In this document: piece after piece, positions 1-8,405 of the stretch | Layout: each line of letters opens with the position of its first letter | How positions within the stretch are numbered: position 1 is the stretch's first letter | Origin: Vibrio maerlii | GTDB taxonomy: Bacteria > Pseudomonadota > Gammaproteobacteria > Enterobacterales > Vibrionaceae | DNA: 64,000 nucleotides | NCBI RefSeq assembly: GCF_003415655.1 | Contig: NZ_QRHC01000005.1 | Span: forward strand, 248,001 to 312,000 | Reading direction: 5' to 3' | Translations under genes and position numbers: made by a program | Notes under the pieces: generated by a model | Database searches by the model: none | What the model saw: only the letters and a program-made list of their open reading frames with translations | What the model was told of the DNA's origin: nothing

Positions 1-2
1 TT

Positions 3-875
3 AAAGGTATCGAAGACTGTGCAACTCTTGCACCTCTTCACAACCCAGCAGCTATCGTTGGTATCAAAGCAGCTCAAAAAGCGTTCCCTGCGCTTCAGAA
101 CTCTGCAGTATTTGATACAGCATTCCACCAAACAATGCCTGAAGAAGCGTACCTATACGCACTTCCATACAACCTATACAAAGAGCACGGTATCCGTCGC
201 TACGGTATGCACGGTACTTCTCACCTATTCATCGCTCGTGAAGTTGCTGAGCGTCTAGGCAAGCCAGTTGAAGAACTAAACATCATCAACTGTCACCTAG
301 GTAACGGTGCATCTGTATGTGCAATCAAGAACGGTCAATCTGTAGATACTTCTATGGGTCTTACTCCTCTTGAAGGTTTAGTAATGGGTACTCGTTCTGG
401 TGACATCGATCCTGCGATCATCTTCCACCTACACGACGCTCTAGGTTACTCTGTTGAAGATATCAACAACATGCTAACTAAAGAGTCTGGCCTAATGGGT
501 CTAACTGAAGTGACTCCTGATTGTCGTTACATCGAAGACAACTTCGGTAAAGAAGACGCAGCGACTCGCGCAATGGACGTAATGACTCGTCGCCTAGCGA
601 AATACGTTGCTGGTTACACTGCAACTCTAGACGGTCGTCTAGACGCTATCGTATTCACTGGCGGTATCGGTGAGAACGGTGCTCCAATCCGTGAACTAGT
701 ACTTAACCGTCTAGGTATCTTCGGTATCGAAGTTGATGGTGAAGCTAACCTTAAAGCTCGTTTCGGCGGCGAAGGTGTTATCACTACTGCTGATAGCCGT
801 ATCCCAGCGATGGTTGTTTCGACTAACGAAGAACTAGTCATTGCTGAAGACACTGCGCGACTAGCAGGTCTTTAA
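3..875 (+). CDS. ackA: Acetate kinase, 5' truncated by window edge
   Basis: Acetate kinase interconverts acetyl phosphate plus ADP and acetate plus ATP in the cytoplasm, working with Pta downstream. The reading frame is open from base 3, so the start codon lies outside the window; about 290 residues are visible and roughly 110 N-terminal residues are missing compared with the usual 400. Recognisable acetokinase-family segments are [19 protein letters not shown] and the nucleotide-binding GGIGENGAP near the C-terminus. An ATG at 135 is internal and is not the start. The gene shows the biased codon use of a highly expressed gene (many cta, ggt and cgt codons). A strong terminator follows, so it may not be obligatorily co-transcribed with pta. 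Confidence 0.97.
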   Translation, partial: KGIEDCATLAPLHNPAAIVGIKAAQKAFPALQNSAVFDTAFHQTMPEEAYLYALPYNLYKEHGIRRYGMHGTSHLFIAREVAERLGKPVEELNIINCHLGNGASVCAIKNGQSVDTSMGLTPLEGLVMGTRSGDIDPAIIFHLHDALGYSVEDINNMLTKESGLMGLTEVTPDCRYIEDNFGKEDAATRAMDVMTRRLAKYVAGYTATLDGRLDAIVFTGGIGENGAPIRELVLNRLGIFGIEVDGEANLKARFGGEGVITTADSRIPAMVVSTNEELVIAEDTARLAGL

Positions 876-880
876 TAGTT

Positions 881-916
881 AAGTCGGCTGCACCTCGGTG
901 CAGCCGACTTGTTTTA
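881..916 (+). terminator. Intrinsic terminator after ackA
   Basis: A perfect 13-bp stem (881-893 with 898-910), a 4-nt loop and the tail gtttta lie five bases after the ackA stop codon. It separates ackA from pta. Confidence 0.85.
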
Positions 917-1042
917 GGCGCTAATTTATTTCGCCAATATTTCAGGCTTATCCTATTATTCCTCTTTATTGCCTTTGGCTCACTCTTCTGAGTGGAATAA
1001 CAAGTTAAGCTTCTTTCCCCAATAGCTAAAGGTATTCTACGA

Positions 1043-3208
1043 ATGTCTCGTACTATAATGCTCATCCCTACAAGTGCTGGTGTTGGTCTAACTAGCGCAA
1101 GCATGGGTGTTCTTCGCGCAATGGAGCGCAAAGGTGTTAAGGTTTCTTTCTACAAACCAATCTCTCAACCACGCTCTGGTGGCGACCAACCTGATCTAAC
1201 GTCAACCATCGTTGGCGCTAACAGCGATGTTAAGATCGGCCAACCACTTGCTATGTCTGTTGCTGAAAGCCTAATCGGTAATGACAACATGGACGAGCTA
1301 CTAGAAACAGTGGTAGAGCGTTACAACCAGATCAACAAAGATGCTGACGTAACGCTTATCGAAGGCCTAGTACCAACTCGTAAGCACCCATTTGCTAACC
1401 AAGTGAACGCAGAAATCGCAGCGACACTTGGCGCTGAGATTGTACTAGTTGCAACTCCGGGCACTGACAACCCAGCTCAACTTAAAGAGCGCATCGAAGT
1501 AGCATGTTCTAACTTCGGTGGCACAAAGAACAAAAACATCTCAGGTGTTATCATCAACAAGCTTAACGCACCAGTTGATGAAGCAGGCCGTACTCGCCCT
1601 GACCTATCTGAGATCTTCGACGATTCAGACAGCGCAAAACAAAACGAACTAAAAGTGATGGAGATCTTCAACACCTCTCCTATCCGTGTTCTTGGTTGCG
1701 TGCCATGGAGCATCGAGCTAATCGCAACGCGTGCTGCAGATATGGCTTCTCACCTGAATGCAGAAATCGTTAACGAAGGTGAATTGAACACTCGTCGTAT
1801 CAAGAGCATCACGTTCTGTGCACGTTCACTGCCTCACATGATTGAACACTTCAAGCCAGGTTCACTACTAGTAACTTCGGCTGACCGCCCAGACGTAATC
1901 GTTGCAGCAGCGCTTGCAGCAATGAACGGCGTTGAGATTGGTGCTGTGCTTCTAACGGGTGGTTACGATATCCCTACAGAAATCCAAGATCTAATTAAGC
2001 CAGCTCTAGAAAGCGGCCTACCGATCTTCAAAGCACAAGGTAACACTTGGCAGACTTCTCTGAACCTACAAAGCTTCAGCCTAGAAGTTCCAGCTGACGA
2101 TAAAGAGCGTATCGAGTTCATCAATGAGCACGTTGCGGGTCACATCGATGGTAACTGGATCGAGTCAATGACTGAAGGTACTCAGAAGTCTCGTCGCCTA
2201 AGCCCACCAGCATTCCGTTACCAGCTAACTGAATTTGCTCGTAAAGCAGCTAAGCGTATCGTACTTCCTGAAGGTGATGAGCCACGTACAGTTAAAGCTG
2301 CGGCTATCTGTGCTGAGCGCGGTATCGCGGAATGTGTACTTCTAGGTAACCCTGAAGAAATCAAGCGTGTTGCAGCACAACAAGGCGTTGAGCTAGGTGC
2401 TGGCGTTAAGATCATCAACTCTGACGAAGTGCGTGAAAACTACGTAGCACGTCTAGTTGAGCTACGTGGCGCGAAAGGCATGACTGAAGTTGTTGCTCGT
2501 GAGAAGCTACAAGATTCAGTATTCCTAGGCACAATGATGCTTGAGAACGACGAAGTTGACGGCCTAGTTTCTGGTGCGGTTCACACTACGGCGAACACTA
2601 TCGTTCCTCCGTTCCAAATCATCAAGACGGCACCTGATGCGTCTATCGTATCTTCTGTATTCTTCATGCTACTGCCTGACCAAGTACTGGTTTACGGTGA
2701 CTGTGCGATCAACCCTGATCCAACAGCTGAACAGCTTGCTGAAATCGCGATCCAATCTGCTGATTCTGCAGCAGCATTCGGTATCGACCCACGCGTTGCT
2801 ATGATCTCTTACTCTACTGGTGAATCTGGTAAGGGTGCAGACGTAGATAAAGTACGTGAAGCAACGAAACTTGCTCAAGAGAAACGTCCAGATCTAGTGA
2901 TCGACGGTCCTCTACAGTACGACGCAGCTATCATGGAAAACGTTGCAGCTTCTAAAGCGCCAAACTCTCCAGTAGCAGGTAAAGCGACAGTATTTGTGTT
3001 CCCAGACCTAAACACTGGTAACACGACTTACAAAGCGGTACAGCGTTCAGCAGACCTAGTATCTATCGGTCCAATGCTTCAAGGTATGCGTAAGCCTGTA
3101 AACGACCTGTCTCGCGGCGCTCTAGTTGACGACATCGTTTACACAGTAGCCCTAACGGCTATCCAAGCAGACCAAGCAGCTCAAGCTGAAGAAAAAGTAG
3201 TTAACTAA
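1043..3208 (+). CDS. pta: Phosphate acetyltransferase (long, three-domain form)
   Basis: Pta converts acetyl-CoA and phosphate to acetyl phosphate and CoA, the first step of acetate overflow with AckA. At 721 residues it is the long enterobacterial-type enzyme. It has an N-terminal P-loop/dethiobiotin-synthetase-like domain (about 1-210, beginning [16 protein letters not shown]), a central DRTGG-type regulatory domain (about 220-335), and a C-terminal PTA_PTB catalytic domain (about 395-715, with [10 protein letters not shown] and VFPDLNTGN). The ATG at 1043 is preceded by aaagg at a long spacing. The 167-bp gap after ackA contains a terminator, so pta probably also has its own promoter. Confidence 0.97.
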   Translation: MSRTIMLIPTSAGVGLTSASMGVLRAMERKGVKVSFYKPISQPRSGGDQPDLTSTIVGANSDVKIGQPLAMSVAESLIGNDNMDELLETVVERYNQINKDADVTLIEGLVPTRKHPFANQVNAEIAATLGAEIVLVATPGTDNPAQLKERIEVACSNFGGTKNKNISGVIINKLNAPVDEAGRTRPDLSEIFDDSDSAKQNELKVMEIFNTSPIRVLGCVPWSIELIATRAADMASHLNAEIVNEGELNTRRIKSITFCARSLPHMIEHFKPGSLLVTSADRPDVIVAAALAAMNGVEIGAVLLTGGYDIPTEIQDLIKPALESGLPIFKAQGNTWQTSLNLQSFSLEVPADDKERIEFINEHVAGHIDGNWIESMTEGTQKSRRLSPPAFRYQLTEFARKAAKRIVLPEGDEPRTVKAAAICAERGIAECVLLGNPEEIKRVAAQQGVELGAGVKIINSDEVRENYVARLVELRGAKGMTEVVAREKLQDSVFLGTMMLENDEVDGLVSGAVHTTANTIVPPFQIIKTAPDASIVSSVFFMLLPDQVLVYGDCAINPDPTAEQLAEIAIQSADSAAAFGIDPRVAMISYSTGESGKGADVDKVREATKLAQEKRPDLVIDGPLQYDAAIMENVAASKAPNSPVAGKATVFVFPDLNTGNTTYKAVQRSADLVSIGPMLQGMRKPVNDLSRGALVDDIVYTVALTAIQADQAAQAEEKVVN

Positions 3209-3247
3209 TCTACTTTCCTTAAAATGAGTAGCTAAAGCTAGACAAAC

Positions 3248-3276
3248 AAAACCCTCGCAAGTGCGAGGGTTTTTTA
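3248..3276 (+). terminator. Intrinsic terminator after pta
   Basis: A 12-bp inverted repeat (3248-3259 with 3262-3273) runs directly into a T tract ending near 3275. It is GC-rich at the core and lies 40 bases after the pta stop. The A-rich left arm could also let it work for the convergent yqjG. Confidence 0.9.
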
Positions 3277-3278
3277 TA

Positions 3279-3326
3279 GCTAGAGAGCTAGAGAGCTAGA
3301 GAGCTAGAGAGCTAGAGAGCTAGAGA
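3279..3326. repeat. Tandem repeat, six perfect 8-bp units (GCTAGAGA)
   Basis: Six identical head-to-tail copies of gctagaga fill the space between the pta terminator and the end of yqjG. Read on the minus strand, the first unit supplies the last sense codon and the TAG stop of yqjG, so copy-number changes would extend only the 3' UTR. The unit shares the hexamer TCTCTA (minus strand) with the heptamer array at 21651-21741. Confidence 0.95.
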
Positions 3327-4267
3327 ATAGTGTCACGGCCATGTGCCGATTCCAAATCTAAGTACGGACCTTTCGGTACCACCTGAGTTGGGTTGATACC
3401 AGTATGGCTAAAGTAGTAATGACGTTTTATATGATAAAAATCCGTCGTCTCTTTTATGCCTTCAATCTGATACAACTCTTTTAGATACCCCTGTATATGC
3501 TTGTAATCAGCAATACGTTGCTTGTTACACTTGAAGTGTCCAACATAAACCGCATCAAAGCGAACGAGAGTCGTAAACAAGCGCCAATCTGCTTCGGTTA
3601 TTTGATTACCCGCTAAATAACGATGAGTAGCAAGATGATCATCAACCTTATCTAACGCTGCGAAGAGCTTGTCATAGGCTTCTTCATACGCCTCTTGTGT
3701 GGTTGCGAAGCCACAGCGGTACACACCATTGTTGATATTTGGATAAACAAACTGGTTCCATTCATCAATGACGCTAGTCAGTGACTCAGGATAGTAATCA
3801 TCGTTGTTCCCCGTCAGATCATTAAACTCACTGTTGAACATACGAATGATCTCTGAGGATTCATTACTCACAATCGTTTGAGTCTTCTTATCCCACAATA
3901 CCGGCACTGTCACTCGACCTGTATAATCGAGTTTCGCCTTGGTATACACCTGATGAAGCTGAGTTAATCCATAGAGAGGCTCAGGCATACCAAAGGTCCA
4001 ACCTTGATCCATCATATCAGGACAAACCACGGTGACATCAATATGCTCGGTTAGCCCCTTTAGCTTTCGAAAAATCAGCGTACGGTGGGCCCAAGGGCAA
4101 GCTAGAGAAACATAGAGGTGATAGCGGCCCGATTCTGGTTGAAACTGCGCATCTTGTGAGTTTTTTACCCAAGAACGAAAACCTGCATCTTCACGAACAA
4201 ATTTTCCATTACTTGATTTTGTGTCGTACCACACATCGTGCCACACACCTTCGACTAACTTACCCAT
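3320..4267 (-). CDS. yqjG: Glutathionyl-hydroquinone reductase, YqjG/ECM4 family
   Basis: Xi-class glutathione S-transferase that reduces glutathionyl-hydroquinones using glutathione; cytoplasmic. The 315-residue length fits the family. The catalytic Cys57 sits in the hallmark CPWAHR motif inside an N-terminal thioredoxin-like domain, and the helical GST C-terminal domain follows (about 165-300). The ATG at 4267 is preceded by an agaggga ribosome site. It stands alone, downstream of the opp operon terminator and convergent with pta. Its stop codon lies in the GCTAGAGA repeat. Confidence 0.93.
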   Translation of the reverse strand: MGKLVEGVWHDVWYDTKSSNGKFVREDAGFRSWVKNSQDAQFQPESGRYHLYVSLACPWAHRTLIFRKLKGLTEHIDVTVVCPDMMDQGWTFGMPEPLYGLTQLHQVYTKAKLDYTGRVTVPVLWDKKTQTIVSNESSEIIRMFNSEFNDLTGNNDDYYPESLTSVIDEWNQFVYPNINNGVYRCGFATTQEAYEEAYDKLFAALDKVDDHLATHRYLAGNQITEADWRLFTTLVRFDAVYVGHFKCNKQRIADYKHIQGYLKELYQIEGIKETTDFYHIKRHYYFSHTGINPTQVVPKGPYLDLESAHGRDTIL

Positions 4268-4390
4268 AACTTTTCCCTCTTGGTTAACTTATTACAATTT
4301 AGCGAACTTATAAGGAAAATATGAGGAGGGAGATTCGAGCAACTCGTTCAGAAAATTTGAAGACCACTTTATTGCAAAAAATGCAGGTAT

Positions 4391-4426
4391 AAAAAAAGCG
4401 CGACCCCGATAAAAGAAGCCGCGCTT
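4391..4426 (-). terminator. Terminator of the opp operon
   Basis: On the minus strand a 7-bp stem AAGCGCG/CGCGCTT (4420-4426 with 4396-4402), with a large pyrimidine-rich loop, runs into seven Ts. It would also form the 3' end of the proposed OppZ. Confidence 0.85.
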
Positions 4427-4458
4427 AAGCCCGTCACAGGCTGAATCGTTATTACTGT
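4391..4458 (-). ncRNA. oppZ: Candidate OppZ-type 3'-UTR sRNA of the opp operon
   Basis: In Vibrio cholerae, RNase E releases the sRNA OppZ (about 50-70 nt) from the oppABCDF 3' UTR, and OppZ represses its own operon from oppB onward. Here the oppF stop is followed by a 68-nt segment of the same kind. It contains a small hairpin (AGCC with GGCT) and then a GC-rich terminator with a U7 tail. Its terminator loop contains TCTTTT, which can pair with AAAAGA in the oppB ribosome-binding region (minus strand, 8317-8322). Identity with OppZ is inferred from position, size and this pairing; no sequence comparison was made. Confidence 0.55.
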
Positions 4459-5451
4459 TTACACAGAAACATTTAGACAAGATACCGCATGGACATCATC
4501 GCCTTTAATCGTTGGTTTGGTCTTCGCACACTCTTCGGTTGCTTGAGGGCAACGAGTACGGAAAACACAACCTGATGGTGGGTTGATTGGTGATGGTAGG
4601 TCACCTTCCAACATCTGAATGGTTTTGCTGCGTTCAATCTTAGGATCTGGGATTGGAACGGCAGACATCAACGCCTTGGTGTATGGGTGCTTAGGATCGT
4701 CAAATAGAGCGTGAGCTTCGCCCAACTCGACTGCGTTACCTAGGTACATAACCAATACACGGTCAGAGATGTGTTTCACTACCGACAAGTCGTGGGCAAT
4801 GAATACCAAAGACAGGCCTAGCTCTTTCTGCAGTTCTTTCAGAAGGTTTACTACCTGTGCCTGAATCGATACGTCTAGCGCCGATACGGGTTCGTCACAG
4901 ATGATCATCTTAGGCTTCAGGATAAGTGCACGTGCAATACCGATACGCTGACACTGACCGCCTGAGAACTCGTGTGGATAACGGTTGATTACGTTTGGAA
5001 GAAGGCCAACACGTGCCATCATCTCTTTAACGCGATCTTTTACTTCTGCTTTAGAAAGCTCAGGATAGAACGTCTCTAGAGGCTCAGCAATGATGTTACC
5101 AACTGTCATACGTGGGTTAAGAGAAGCCAGAGGATCCTGGAAAATCATCTGGATTTCTTTACGTGTTTGACGTCGTTCAACCTCGTGCATCTTGGTTAGG
5201 TCGTTACCCATCCACACCACTTCACCGTCGGTAGCTTCAACAAGACCGATGATTGCACGAGCGAATGTCGACTTACCACAGCCAGACTCACCCACTACGC
5301 CGAGTGTTTCACCTTCGTACAGGTGTACATCTACACCGTCGACTGCTTTTAGGTTAGCCGGCTTAGACCAAGGCCAAGCAGATTTAGAGGCGATGCTAAA
5401 GTGAACTTTTAGGTTTTTAACATCTAAGATTAGTTGTTTTTCATTACTCAT
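4459..5451 (-). CDS. oppF: Oligopeptide ABC transporter ATP-binding subunit OppF
   Basis: One of the two ATPases that power oligopeptide import through OppBC; cytoplasmic face of the inner membrane. In 330 residues it shows Walker A GESGCGKS (54-61), signature FSGGQCQR (162-169), Walker B with D186-E187, and the OppF-type switch. The C-terminal oligopeptide-transporter extension is Cys-rich (CVFRTRCPQATEEC). It is the last gene of the operon, 9 bp after oppD, and its 3' UTR holds the operon terminator and the proposed OppZ. Confidence 0.95.
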   Translation of the reverse strand: MSNEKQLILDVKNLKVHFSIASKSAWPWSKPANLKAVDGVDVHLYEGETLGVVGESGCGKSTFARAIIGLVEATDGEVVWMGNDLTKMHEVERRQTRKEIQMIFQDPLASLNPRMTVGNIIAEPLETFYPELSKAEVKDRVKEMMARVGLLPNVINRYPHEFSGGQCQRIGIARALILKPKMIICDEPVSALDVSIQAQVVNLLKELQKELGLSLVFIAHDLSVVKHISDRVLVMYLGNAVELGEAHALFDDPKHPYTKALMSAVPIPDPKIERSKTIQMLEGDLPSPINPPSGCVFRTRCPQATEECAKTKPTIKGDDVHAVSCLNVSV

Positions 5452-5460
5452 AGCGATGCC

Positions 5461-6438
5461 TTACCCTTGCTTAGCCCAAGTTGTCCAATCTGAGAAACAT
5501 GCACGTTGACGGTGACCATCGAACGTCTGCAATACTGGTGCCTCTTTGCGGCACTGATCCGTTACACGGTGGCAACGTTCTTGGTAAGGACAGCCTGGTG
5601 GTAGACGAAGAAGGTTTGGCGGGTTGCCAGGGATTGTTGGCAGGATCTCGCCCTCGGTATCTAGACGAGGGATCGCTTTCAACAGACCTTCTGCGTATGG
5701 GTGGCTTGGGTTGTAGAAGATTTCATCTACTGTGCCGTATTCCATTGTACGACCTGCGTACATCACAAGTACCTTGTCACACGAACCCGCAACAACACCA
5801 AGATCGTGCGTGATCATGATGATTGCTGTATTGAACTCCTCTTTAAGTTCGTTCAGAAGATCCATGATCTGTGCTTGAACCGTTACGTCGAGTGCCGTTG
5901 TTGGTTCATCCGCAATCAGAAGCTTAGGACGACATAGTAGCGCCATTGCGATCATTACACGCTGGCGCATGCCGCCAGAAAACTCGTGCGGGTACATGGT
6001 AATACGCTTGCGAGCTTCAGGGATTTTAACCGCTTCAAGCATGCGTACTGATTCTTCAAACGCCTCTGCTTTACCCATGCCTTTGTGAAGCATAAGTACT
6101 TCCATTAGCTGATCGCTAACTTTCATGTATGGGTTTAGAGACGTCATTGGGTCCTGGAAGATCATTGCGATCTGCTCAGCACGAACCTTATTTAGCTCTT
6201 TTTCTGGAAGGTTAAGGATTTCCTTACCTTCAAACTTTGCACTACCAGAGATGATACCGTTCTTAGCCAGTAGCCCCATGATAGAGAATACAGTTTGAGA
6301 CTTACCTGAACCTGACTCACCTACGATACCAAGCGTTTCACCTTGGTTTAGTGAGAAGTTCAAGTCATTCACTGCGGTTACGATACCATCTTGAGTGGTA
6401 AACTCGACGCGCAGGTCTTTTACATCTAATAGACTCAT
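5461..6438 (-). CDS. oppD: Oligopeptide ABC transporter ATP-binding subunit OppD
   Basis: Partner ATPase of OppF in oligopeptide import. In 325 residues it has Walker A GESGSGKS (40-47), a Q-loop MIFQDPMTSLNP, signature FSGGMRQR, and a Walker B LLIADEPTTALD. The C-terminal oligo_HPY-type region contains four cysteines (CPYQERCHRVTDQC and CF). It lies 29 bp after oppC and 9 bp before oppF, consistent with one transcript. Confidence 0.95.
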   Translation of the reverse strand: MSLLDVKDLRVEFTTQDGIVTAVNDLNFSLNQGETLGIVGESGSGKSQTVFSIMGLLAKNGIISGSAKFEGKEILNLPEKELNKVRAEQIAMIFQDPMTSLNPYMKVSDQLMEVLMLHKGMGKAEAFEESVRMLEAVKIPEARKRITMYPHEFSGGMRQRVMIAMALLCRPKLLIADEPTTALDVTVQAQIMDLLNELKEEFNTAIIMITHDLGVVAGSCDKVLVMYAGRTMEYGTVDEIFYNPSHPYAEGLLKAIPRLDTEGEILPTIPGNPPNLLRLPPGCPYQERCHRVTDQCRKEAPVLQTFDGHRQRACFSDWTTWAKQG

Positions 6439-6467
6439 TATTCTTTCCTCAAAAATTCTTAGTCGGC

Positions 6468-7370
6468 TTAGCGATCTTTCGGATCAAGCGCGTCACGTAG
6501 GCCATCGCCCACGTAGTTAAAGCAGAACAGGGTAATTACCATGAACGCTGCTGGGAATGCGAGCTGCCAAATTGCAACTTCCATTGTGTTTGCACCTTCT
6601 TGAAGTAGTGCACCCCAGCTTGTCATTGGCTCCTGAACACCAAGACCAAGGAAAGAAAGGAATGATTCAGTCAAAATCATGCTTGGTACGAGTAGCGTTG
6701 AGTATACCGCTACGATACCTAGTACGTTTGGAACAATATGGCGAGTGATGATCTTCCACTTGCTCACACCACAAACGTGTGCCGCTTCGATGAACTCTTT
6801 GCTACGTAAGCTTAGAGTCTGACCACGTACGATACGCGCCATATCAAGCCATGCGATAGCACCGATAGCAACGAAGATAAGTACGATGTTACGACCAAAG
6901 AAAGTTACTAGTACGATTACTAGGAACATGAACGGAATCGCGTACAAGATCTCTAGAATACGCATCATAATACGGTCTACTTTACCGCCGATGAAGCCAG
7001 AAGCTGCACCGTAAAGCGTACCGATCGTTACCGCTACTAGTGCACCCATCACACCTACCATCAGTGAGATACGGCCACCCACTAGCGTACGAACGTAAAG
7101 GTCACGACCTAAACTGTCTGTACCGAAGAAGTGCTCCATTGATGGTGCTGCGTGCATTGCATACCAATCAGTATCTTCGTAAGTGTAAGCAGCAAACATC
7201 GGTAAGAAGATCACTGCTAGCGTGATTAAAAATAGGATGAATAGGCTCACCATCGCCGCTTTGTTACGCATAAAGCGGATGCGAGCATCTTGCCAAAGGC
7301 TGCGACCTTCGATCTCTAGATTTTCTGAGAACTTTTCGATCGCTTCTAAATTTTCTTTTTTCTGCAACAT
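6468..7370 (-). CDS. oppC: Oligopeptide ABC transporter permease OppC
   Basis: Inner-membrane channel subunit pairing with OppB. The 300-residue protein has a cytoplasmic N-terminus, a first membrane helix near residues 35-58, a periplasmic loop (with GTDSLGRDLYVR), and the binding-protein-dependent permease domain with the EAA loop EFIEAAHVCGVSKWKIITRH that contacts the ATPases. A ggggac ribosome site precedes the ATG at 7370. It lies 17 bp after oppB. Confidence 0.95.
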   Translation of the reverse strand: MLQKKENLEAIEKFSENLEIEGRSLWQDARIRFMRNKAAMVSLFILFLITLAVIFLPMFAAYTYEDTDWYAMHAAPSMEHFFGTDSLGRDLYVRTLVGGRISLMVGVMGALVAVTIGTLYGAASGFIGGKVDRIMMRILEILYAIPFMFLVIVLVTFFGRNIVLIFVAIGAIAWLDMARIVRGQTLSLRSKEFIEAAHVCGVSKWKIITRHIVPNVLGIVAVYSTLLVPSMILTESFLSFLGLGVQEPMTSWGALLQEGANTMEVAIWQLAFPAAFMVITLFCFNYVGDGLRDALDPKDR

Positions 7371-7387
7371 TTGTTGTCCGTCCCCAA

Positions 7388-8308
7388 TTAGTAACGAATT
7401 TTCGGGTCGATGTAAGCGAGTAAAATATCTACAACCGCATTGAATAGGATAAATAGGAAACCAATAAGAATGGTTACACCCATTACAAGCGAGTAGTCAC
7501 GGTTAAACGCTGCGTTTACGAACAACTTACCAATACCTGGTAGGCCAAAGATCGTTTCGATTACTACCGAACCTGTGATGATACCCACGAATGCAGGGCC
7601 CATGTAAGAAACAACAGGTAATAGAGCAGGACGAAGTGCGTGCTTAAGAATGATGTAGCGGTAACTTAGACCTTTTGCACGCGCAGTACGGATGAAGTTA
7701 CTGTTCAGCGTTTCGATCATCGAACCACGAGTGATACGCGCGAACGTTGCTACGTAAAGTAATGACATACCGACAACGGGTAGTGCCATGTATTGGAACG
7801 AGCCATCGAACCAACCACCGGCTGGGAACCAACCCAAGTTAATCGAGAATAGGTAGATCAGTACGGGTGCCAACACGAAGGATGGCATTACCACCCCGAG
7901 CATGGCGGTCGCCATTATGGTGTAATCGAGCCAGCTGTTTTGCCTCAATGCGGCAATAGTTCCAACAGTCACCCCCATAATCACGGTAAAAATGAAGGCA
8001 GCGAAACCAACTTTTGCCGATACTGGAAGTGCATCAGCAACGAGCTCGTTTACTGTGAAGTCTTTGTATTTAAACGAAGGACCAAAGTCACCCTGCAGGA
8101 TGTTTGTTAGGTACGTCGTGTACTGCTCGAATACTGGCTTGTCTAGGCCGTATTTAGCATTGATGTTCGCCATAACTTCTGGCGGTAGTGGGCGCTCACT
8201 TGAAAACGGGTTACCCGGTGCGAAGCGCATTAAGAAGAAGGAAATTGTAATCAACACCAACATTGTTGGGATTGCTTCAAAGATCCTCTTGGCAATGAAT
8301 TTAAGCAT
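7388..8308 (-). CDS. oppB: Oligopeptide ABC transporter permease OppB
   Basis: Inner-membrane permease partner of OppC. I chose the ATG at 8308 (306 residues, starting MLKFIAKRIFEAIP) because it has a GAGTGAG ribosome site just upstream and matches the usual OppB length; the open frame could extend 20 codons further, into the intercistronic region. A first TM helix is near residues 9-30, and five more helices follow, with the EAA loop near FIRTARAKGLSYRYII. The leader before it contains AAAAGA, which is complementary to the loop of the proposed OppZ. A 13-bp hairpin separates it from oppA. Confidence 0.94.
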   Translation of the reverse strand: MLKFIAKRIFEAIPTMLVLITISFFLMRFAPGNPFSSERPLPPEVMANINAKYGLDKPVFEQYTTYLTNILQGDFGPSFKYKDFTVNELVADALPVSAKVGFAAFIFTVIMGVTVGTIAALRQNSWLDYTIMATAMLGVVMPSFVLAPVLIYLFSINLGWFPAGGWFDGSFQYMALPVVGMSLLYVATFARITRGSMIETLNSNFIRTARAKGLSYRYIILKHALRPALLPVVSYMGPAFVGIITGSVVIETIFGLPGIGKLFVNAAFNRDYSLVMGVTILIGFLFILFNAVVDILLAYIDPKIRY

Positions 8309-8347
8309 AAACTCACTCTTTTCCAGTCTGTGACAAAAATTAGAATG

Positions 8348-8376
8348 CACAGCATGTGCGTTTCGCACATGCTGTG
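8348..8376 (-). terminator. Intercistronic hairpin between oppA and oppB
   Basis: A perfect 13-bp inverted repeat (8348-8360 with 8364-8376, loop of 3) lies 29 bases after the oppA stop. On the minus strand the T-rich stretch follows only after about eight bases, so it is more likely a partial terminator or an mRNA-stabilising stem that keeps the binding protein in excess over the membrane subunits than a full stop. Confidence 0.7.
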
Positions 8377-8405
8377 AGGTTTTTTATAGTTTTATTTAGC
8401 TGCTA

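Noticed and set aside
838..1131. Minus-strand ORF across the ackA-pta gap
   Set aside because: It overlaps both well-supported genes and the terminator; composition is that of an antisense shadow.
4292..4480. 62-residue minus-strand ORF after oppF
   Set aside because: It starts inside the oppF coding region in another frame and runs through the operon terminator and proposed sRNA; no ribosome site or protein character.
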